Part shown: in pieces, positions 42,884 to 48,082 of the stretch
Position numbering within the stretch: the stretch's first letter is position 1
Layout: the number at the start of each line of letters is the position of its first letter
Source: JAYPAN01 sp038123715
Lineage (GTDB): Bacteria; Pseudomonadota; Alphaproteobacteria; RS24
Length of the DNA: 48,082 nucleotides
NCBI GenBank assembly: GCA_038123715.1
Contig: JAYPAN010000012.1
Span: forward strand, 1 to 48,082
Direction of reading: 5' to 3'
Position numbers and translations under genes: made by a program
Notes under the pieces: model-generated
What the model saw: only the letters and a program-made list of their open reading frames with translations
What the model was told of the DNA's origin: nothing
Database searches by the model: none

Positions 42884-43672
42884 TTAGAGGTTATTGGCAA
42901 TGAAGCGCAGCATCTCATCGACGGACATGATCGCTTTTGAACTCACCTCATAGGCGCGCTGGGTCTCAATCATATCGACCAATTCCTGCACAACATTGAC
43001 ATTGGAGCTTTCCAGCGCACCCTGCACCAACTTACCGAAACCCTGCTCAAGCGGGTTGGCAATCACCGGCGGACCACTAGCATCGGTTTCAACAAGCATA
43101 TTTTCACCAATTGGTTGAAGGCCCGCCAGATTGGTGAAATTGGCTAGGGTTAACTGGCCGATTTCTTCTGCCGCATTATTGGCACCAATCGTCACGCTGA
43201 CATTGCCAGCCGCAGAAATATTAATGCTGGTGACGCCTTCCGGTATCTGGATTTCCGGCTGCACGACATAGCCGCTTGGCGTCGTCAGAACACCCTCTTC
43301 ATTCCGCGACAGCGCCCCGCTGCGGGTATAGGCAATCCTTCCATCTGGCATCAAAACTTGAAAAAAGCCCGCTCCTTCAACCGCCAAATCAAGTGCGTTT
43401 TCCGTCATCACAAGACTGCCTTGAGTGTGCATTTTTTCGGTTGCTACAATGCGTGTGCCTGTGCCGATAGAGAAAGCCGAGGTTAGGTTAGTCTCTGCCG
43501 AAGTCTGTTCACCAGCAAAACGGCGCACCTGATACAATAATGACTCAAAATTGGCGCGTTCTTTTTTGAAGCCGGTTGTATTAACATTTGACAGATTGTT
43601 GGCAATGATTTGCATTCGTGTCTGTTGTGCGTTAAGGCCGGATTTGGCTACATGCATGGCGCTAGCAGTCAT
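42884..43672 (-). CDS. flgG: Flagellar distal rod protein FlgG
   Basis: A 262-aa distal rod protein. The N-terminus (AKSGLNAQQTRMQIIANNLS, NVNTTGFKKERANFESLLYQ) and C-terminus (GALESSNVNVVQELVDMIET, QRAYEVSSKAIMSVDEML) are both diagnostic. Length is the family standard. AGGAG precedes the ATG. It begins a new transcript: a hairpin ends the flgF transcript and a sigma-54 site lies 35 bases upstream of this start. Confidence 0.96.
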   Translation of the reverse strand: MTASAMHVAKSGLNAQQTRMQIIANNLSNVNTTGFKKERANFESLLYQVRRFAGEQTSAETNLTSAFSIGTGTRIVATEKMHTQGSLVMTENALDLAVEGAGFFQVLMPDGRIAYTRSGALSRNEEGVLTTPSGYVVQPEIQIPEGVTSINISAAGNVSVTIGANNAAEEIGQLTLANFTNLAGLQPIGENMLVETDASGPPVIANPLEQGFGKLVQGALESSNVNVVQELVDMIETQRAYEVSSKAIMSVDEMLRFIANNL

Positions 43673-43706
43673 TTTTGTCTCCTGTCAAAAATCTTCACAC
43701 TAAGAT

Positions 43707-43722
43707 TGCAAGCCTTATGCCA
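43707..43722 (-). promoter_or_regulatory. Sigma-54 promoter of flgG-H-I-J-K-L
   Basis: On the minus strand TGGCATA-AGGC-TTGCA has the 12-base GG-to-GC spacing and a full -12 element. Predicted start is near 43696, 24 bases before flgG. Confidence 0.8.
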
Positions 43723-43763
43723 AAGCCTGCAAAGCCGCATAAATCTCCCGAAAAAAGAACAAA

Positions 43764-43789
43764 AAAACAGGCCACATTGGACCTGTTTT
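43764..43789 (-). terminator. Rho-independent terminator after flgF
   Basis: On the minus strand AAAACAGG pairs with CCTGTTTT around a ten-base interior that can pair further (CC with GG), followed by TTTGTTC. It lies 28 bases after the flgF stop and just before the flgG promoter. Confidence 0.8.
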
Positions 43790-43816
43790 CAAATGTGAAA
43801 TCGCGCGTGATGTTGG

Positions 43817-44578
43817 TTAATTGGGCATGCGCAGCACGCTGGTGCCGGCCTCATCAATTTCCCTGGCGACGGAAATCATCCGCACATTCAATTCAAATGT
43901 GCGCTGACGTTGCATGTTTTCAATTAATTCCTGCACCGTGTTAACATTACTGCCCTCGAGATAGCCCTGAACCATGCGGGTTTCCTGATCAATTTCGGGA
44001 ATACCGCCATCGCGCAAACGGATATGGCCGTCGGGGAATTTCTTCAAATCAGCATCTGTGGCCAATGTTGTGCCGATTTGTGCAATCTCTTCTAGCACGC
44101 CCGGCTCACCTTCCAACGGCTCAATGCTGACAAGCCCATCTTCTCCAACAACAAGCTCACGGTGCGGTGGCAAGACAATCGGCTGCAAACCATCATTGAG
44201 CAATATATTGCCTGCACCATCAATCAGTTGACCATCGGTGTTTATGCGAAAGTCACCGCGTCGGGACAAAGCTGCCCCCTCGCCGCTGACTGGTTCAATG
44301 ACAAAGAATCCCGGGCCGGAAACAGAAATATCGGTCGGCTGCTCTGTGTAATCGAGATGCCCCGCCTCACGCGAAAAACGGTTCATGCCCGCACGAATTG
44401 AAAAAGCCCTTGTCTCGAACTCTTCGATCGCCGCCAGAAACCCTGTGCCGACTTCTTTAGGCTCAAGATCACGGCGGAAACCGGGCACTGTCGCATTGGC
44501 CAGATTATTGGAGCGAATAACATTGTCTTCCTGCGCGTACTGAATTGTATTCAGCGCGGTAAATATTAGTCTATCCAT
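43817..44578 (-). CDS. flgF: Flagellar proximal rod protein FlgF
   Basis: A 253-aa proximal rod protein. The N-terminus (FTALNTIQYAQEDNVIRSNN, LANATVPGFRRDLEPKEV) and C-terminus (YLEGSNVNTVQELIENMQRQ, RTFELNVRMISVARE) are the rod/hook family signature. It is paralogous to FlgG but shorter in the middle and with DISVSGPGFFVI. It follows flgE by 47 bases, where only a poor sigma-54-like match exists, so it is probably read from the flgE transcript. Confidence 0.93.
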   Translation of the reverse strand: MDRLIFTALNTIQYAQEDNVIRSNNLANATVPGFRRDLEPKEVGTGFLAAIEEFETRAFSIRAGMNRFSREAGHLDYTEQPTDISVSGPGFFVIEPVSGEGAALSRRGDFRINTDGQLIDGAGNILLNDGLQPIVLPPHRELVVGEDGLVSIEPLEGEPGVLEEIAQIGTTLATDADLKKFPDGHIRLRDGGIPEIDQETRMVQGYLEGSNVNTVQELIENMQRQRTFELNVRMISVAREIDEAGTSVLRMPN

Positions 44579-44625
44579 AATCCGTTCCTTCGTCCCTCAG
44601 CGACCCAGCGGCCTCGTGCATAAAG

Positions 44626-47600
44626 CTACATGCGGATGTTAATAATGGTCTGCGTCAGCGTTGTCGTAGTCTCAATCGCCTTGGCAGATGCCTGGAAGTT
44701 CCTTTGCGCGGTAATCAGATTCACCAATTCCTCAGTGATATCGACATTTGACCGTTCCAGCGAACCCGACAGAATGTTACCAAAGCCTTCCGACCCGGCC
44801 TCACCAACCTGCGGCGTGCCGGAAACAGCCGTTTCCACATAGGTCGCATTACCAATCTGTTTCAAACCGTTTTGGTTGTTAAAGTTGGCAATCACGATTT
44901 TCCCAAGCGGGTTGTTCTGACCATTTGTATAGTTGGCGCGAATTGTGCCGGACGCATCAATTTCCAGACCATCCAGACGACCGGATGTGAAACCATCCTG
45001 ATTAACCGCGACAACCGAGAAAGGCTGGGCAAACTGGGTGGAAGCGGAGAAATCAATATCCAAGGCAATGGACACGCCTTCTTCCTGCTTCTCATAATGC
45101 ACTTTATTGCGCGGGCTGACTAATGTACCTGTTTTGTCGAAAGTCAACTCGCCCTCATCGATATAAAGCGGGAAATAACCCTCTACCAAATTGGCCGGCG
45201 GCGATTCCACTACTTCACCTTCGGCATTCACATATAGAGCAACACCGTCTTTATTCGTCGCCTGCACCAAATTGAAGATTTGCGGTATAGAACCCACACC
45301 CAAAGGCACATCATCAAGGCCAAGTTTAGCGCTGCCATTTACCTTAATGGTCGAATTATTGCCGCGTGTGCCAGTGGTAAAGACGAAATTATTAAGGTCC
45401 GAATTATAATCAACCGTCACACCGCCGACCACTTTGCCGGTAACCGGGTCTTCAATCTGGTTGATACGCTCTTCCAGCGCTGAAGCCAATGTGGAGCCAA
45501 CATAAGAGCCACCCGGCACGGTGATGATACCGCTAATGCCATCAACCGATACGTTAAAGATATTCTCACCAATCTGGCTCGAAAGGGTAAACACTTGCGA
45601 CAAGTCTTCCTGCGCCGGTGTGCTGGTTGCCGTGGCCGGCAGAGAAGCTAGCCCACGACCATCAACGAAAATAATATCAGTCTTGGTTGCGCCGACCCCC
45701 ATAAGTTGGTTGTCGCCCGAACCAATGGTGCGCTCAGTTAAGTCAAATGAGTCGTTGACCACGCTGCCATCAGCATCGGAAATACTGTAGCGACCAACCT
45801 GAATGTTTGAGGCACGCTGCTCAGTATCCACGCCAAGCGCCCCATCGGCGGCAATTCGTTCCCCCGTGCTACCACTCAGAAAACTGAATGTCTTGGTATC
45901 ACTATTATATTCAACCTGAATTCCATAACGCTTATCGTTGAGCTGGATTTCTTCACCATCGGCAACCAATGTTTCAGCATTGAGAACCTGCCCGCCACGA
46001 ATAAGCACGGTTGAGGAATCTTCTTCCGCTGGAATTCCAAGATTATTTGTCACATCAGCCGCTTCCGACCCGTATATTTCAAACGAGTTGAAATTGGGTT
46101 CGGTTCCAGTACCAAGGGTTGTCCGATCGACTTCGAATTGCAGCCGCTGCTCGAGATTATCATAAGTAACTGTTATTGGTGGGTTTTTTTCATCAACCCA
46201 GTCCGATGTTGTCGTCAAAGATGACAGACCAAGACTAGCCTTTGTGTCAATGTCATTACCACCATCATCGGTGAAAGACAAAACTTCATCACCTACCGCC
46301 AGAATACCGGCGGCGCTAGTAATGTCAGTGACTTCCTTATTAGTATATTTATGCTTTGCAGCCGAGGTTTCCCGCAGAATGATTTTCTTGCTGGAGAAAT
46401 TATCCAAAGCACCTTCAAAAACATTATCAGCACCTTCGAAAAAGGCTTCCACCGTAGTGGATTCATCACTTAGTACATAAGCGGTCGTGCTGGTAATATC
46501 AAAACCAGTATCCGGCAGGCCGAGACCCGTTGTATTAATAGTTATAGAACCAGTGTTAACGTTGGAAATCTGGAAACTACGGCCGTTTAGAAAGGACGCA
46601 TTGGCTTCAGTGAAGTTACCAGCAATCTGAATGGTTTCACCCGCTGTCAAGCCTGTTGTATTGGCGAGATTTACGGTCAGCGTATTTTGCGTCGCGTCGT
46701 AACGGATGGTATTGCCAGCGACAGCTGCCACCTGTTTCTGGTCATCATAGACTTTTAGACTTGGGCGTTCGCCGTAGAAGGAATAAACAAGGAATTTGTC
46801 ATTTTCTGTCACCGAGCCCGGATTACCTGAATCGACATAGCTGTTTAATGTGCGATGTTCGAGATTAAAAATCTGTGTGTTCTCGAGAATATTGTCAATC
46901 TGGCTGCCGCTTGAACGGGCAAAAAGCTGACCTGTGTTGCCGAAGTTAAACGCACTTTGATTGGTAGCGTTGAGCGTGTCATTCGTATTGACAATAAACT
47001 GGTTCATCGCCTTGTTGATACGCGCCTGCGTATGCGCCAGAAATTGTTCGCGGGTAAAGTCAGGCGAAGCGCCGGACAAATCAATGCCCTCAATATCTGT
47101 TACATAGCTTTGACCAAGCAAGTCAACCGAAATGGCCGTGCCGGCCAATTCTTTCAAGCTTGAAGTCGTACCATCCGAATTCAACCGGCTCAGATTAATG
47201 TTAATCTCGTTGTCAACATTCTGGACAACTTGGATCTTCTTGTCATCGCCATAAGCCGAATTAATGGCGCGCTGCACCTCCACAGCCAAATCGGCCGCAT
47301 TGTATGTGCCGGGGCGAATATCAATACTGACCGGGCGGTCGCCGTCATCAACATTTATCAGCAGGAAATCCTTGCCCCAATAAATATCATTGGCCGAACC
47401 GGCCTCGCGGGTCGATTTGAACTGCATCGGGTCAGTGACGATTTCAACAAGCCGGTCACCCTCATCGCCAAAGTCAAAGGCTGTTGCCTCACTCTGGATA
47501 CGCGCCGGCTGGCTGTCCACCTTCTGTTGCAGGTCATCAAGCTTGTAAAGCGCGGAACCCTTCCCTTCGAGGAAGTAATTATCATCCGGCACGCTGGTTG

Positions 47601-48082
47601 TTTGAGCGCCGAAACGGTCAATAAATATCCGATTGCCCGCATCATCAACCGCCTTCACCAAATCCGGGTCGATAATCTTGTCACCAATCACCAAGCGCGT
47701 GTCATATTTATTGGTCGGGTCATCGGCCGAGGTTGTCTGCGTTTTGATGAAGTAAATCGTGGCAATGGTCGGATTACCCAAATCATCAAAGATTGTGATG
47801 GATGTTGAATTGGTGAATGTGTCCGGATTGTCCGGATTAAACGCATAGCCATCGGCAAATTGCGGCTTGTCAGTGACCACTTCAGAGTCAGCAGGCAAGT
47901 TCACGCCGAGCGAAATATTGGCTGTCGCTTGCGGGTCACCGGAAGTCACCGGCAATTGCAATGGCACGGCGCTGTCAAGGTCTTTGGCGGTCACGGAGCC
48001 GTCATCATTCACCGGATAGACCAGCAAGAACTGACCGGCTGAGTCCACCACATAACGGTCATTATTCACATTCAATGAACCG
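44626..48082 (-). CDS. flgE: Flagellar hook protein FlgE, very long, 5' end outside window
   Basis: The hook monomer. The visible part is over 1150 residues and the frame is open to the window edge, so the N-terminus is missing. The TTG-initiated start at 48075 is not a real start. The first residues (NDRYVVDSAGQFLLVYPVND) and SITIFDDLGNPTIATIYFIK are FlgE features. The C-terminus is diagnostic (GNILSGSLERSNVDITEELV, NLITAQRNFQASAKAIETTT). E. coli FlgE is about 400 aa. The excess is a central beta-rich region of Thr-, Asn- and Asp-rich segments. Confidence 0.93.
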   Translation of the reverse strand, partial: GSLNVNNDRYVVDSAGQFLLVYPVNDDGSVTAKDLDSAVPLQLPVTSGDPQATANISLGVNLPADSEVVTDKPQFADGYAFNPDNPDTFTNSTSITIFDDLGNPTIATIYFIKTQTTSADDPTNKYDTRLVIGDKIIDPDLVKAVDDAGNRIFIDRFGAQTTSVPDDNYFLEGKGSALYKLDDLQQKVDSQPARIQSEATAFDFGDEGDRLVEIVTDPMQFKSTREAGSANDIYWGKDFLLINVDDGDRPVSIDIRPGTYNAADLAVEVQRAINSAYGDDKKIQVVQNVDNEININLSRLNSDGTTSSLKELAGTAISVDLLGQSYVTDIEGIDLSGASPDFTREQFLAHTQARINKAMNQFIVNTNDTLNATNQSAFNFGNTGQLFARSSGSQIDNILENTQIFNLEHRTLNSYVDSGNPGSVTENDKFLVYSFYGERPSLKVYDDQKQVAAVAGNTIRYDATQNTLTVNLANTTGLTAGETIQIAGNFTEANASFLNGRSFQISNVNTGSITINTTGLGLPDTGFDITSTTAYVLSDESTTVEAFFEGADNVFEGALDNFSSKKIILRETSAAKHKYTNKEVTDITSAAGILAVGDEVLSFTDDGGNDIDTKASLGLSSLTTTSDWVDEKNPPITVTYDNLEQRLQFEVDRTTLGTGTEPNFNSFEIYGSEAADVTNNLGIPAEEDSSTVLIRGGQVLNAETLVADGEEIQLNDKRYGIQVEYNSDTKTFSFLSGSTGERIAADGALGVDTEQRASNIQVGRYSISDADGSVVNDSFDLTERTIGSGDNQLMGVGATKTDIIFVDGRGLASLPATATSTPAQEDLSQVFTLSSQIGENIFNVSVDGISGIITVPGGSYVGSTLASALEERINQIEDPVTGKVVGGVTVDYNSDLNNFVFTTGTRGNNSTIKVNGSAKLGLDDVPLGVGSIPQIFNLVQATNKDGVALYVNAEGEVVESPPANLVEGYFPLYIDEGELTFDKTGTLVSPRNKVHYEKQEEGVSIALDIDFSASTQFAQPFSVVAVNQDGFTSGRLDGLEIDASGTIRANYTNGQNNPLGKIVIANFNNQNGLKQIGNATYVETAVSGTPQVGEAGSEGFGNILSGSLERSNVDITEELVNLITAQRNFQASAKAIETTTTLTQTIINIRM

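Noticed and set aside
44579..44625. Sigma-54 element before flgF (AGGCCGC-TGGG-TCGCT)
   Set aside because: Spacing is right, but both halves match poorly beyond GG and GC, so chance is likely.
1..48082. CRISPR array, insertion sequence or prophage
   Set aside because: No regular spaced repeats, transposase, integrase or phage gene was seen. The only repeats are the tRNA-end copies, the contig-end duplication and protein-coding modules.

Overview
The window is a bacterial chromosome segment dominated by a near-complete flagellar locus. Flagellar genes with PomA/PomB-like stators, a sigma-54 gene and an elongator tRNA-Met suggest a Gram-negative proteobacterium (P and L ring genes are present). 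I infer an alphaproteobacterium, because FleT/FleQ-like paired activators, a very long FlgK and a FlgJ without a muramidase domain resemble the Fla1 system of Rhodobacter sphaeroides. No taxonomic marker here is decisive.

Layout. 1-360: tRNA-Met (minus) with extra copies of its 3' end just downstream. 360-2720 (plus): a small unknown gene, a six-helix voltage-gated K+ channel, two stand-alone cyclic-nucleotide-binding-like proteins, and a 75-aa acidic protein behind a sigma-54 promoter-like site. 2757-5416: rpoN (minus), a two-helix membrane protein (plus, sigma-54 site) and a DUF1566-like exported protein (minus). 5511-7454 (plus): motA-motB of the sodium-type family. 7605-13126 (minus): fliO-P-Q-R-flhB followed by four genes of unknown function, three of them joined by ATGA overlaps. 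13354-16823: fliK-L-M-N. 16899-24337: fleT-fliE-F-G-H-I-J. 24523-25665 (plus): fleQ. 25690-26404: fliT and fliS. 26453-28584: an unknown gene and a ClC chloride transporter. 28735-30354: fliD. 30366-30860: an unknown gene. 31019-34941: two divergent flagellins. 35099-48082 (minus): flgE (5' end outside the window), flgF, flgG, flgH, flgI, flgJ (rod-binding part only), flgK, flgL.

Regulation. Reading intergenic regions on both strands for GG-N10-GC (-24/-12) elements gives ten sigma-54 promoter-like sites. Seven are in front of flagellar units: motA, fliO, fliK, fleT, fliD, flagellin 2 and flgG. Three are in front of plus-strand genes outside the known machine: the K+ channel (weak), the 75-aa protein and the 90-aa membrane protein. 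rpoN and two sigma-54 activators are in the same window. FleT has the ATPase and GAFTGA loop but no DNA-binding domain, while FleQ has a Fis-type helix-turn-helix. The cluster therefore looks like a self-contained sigma-54 hierarchy, with a few new candidate members.

Assembly. A run of 100 N inside fliH (18787-18886) is flanked by the same 55 bases on both sides. It looks like two overlapping contig ends scaffolded without merging. Removing the Ns and one copy restores one FliH frame whose stop overlaps the fliI start (ATGA).

Unusual proteins. FlgK (1414 aa), FlgE (over 1150 aa visible) and the two flagellins (695 and 544 aa) all carry long central insertions, and flagellin-IN-like modules recur in FlgK, FlgL, FliD and both flagellins.
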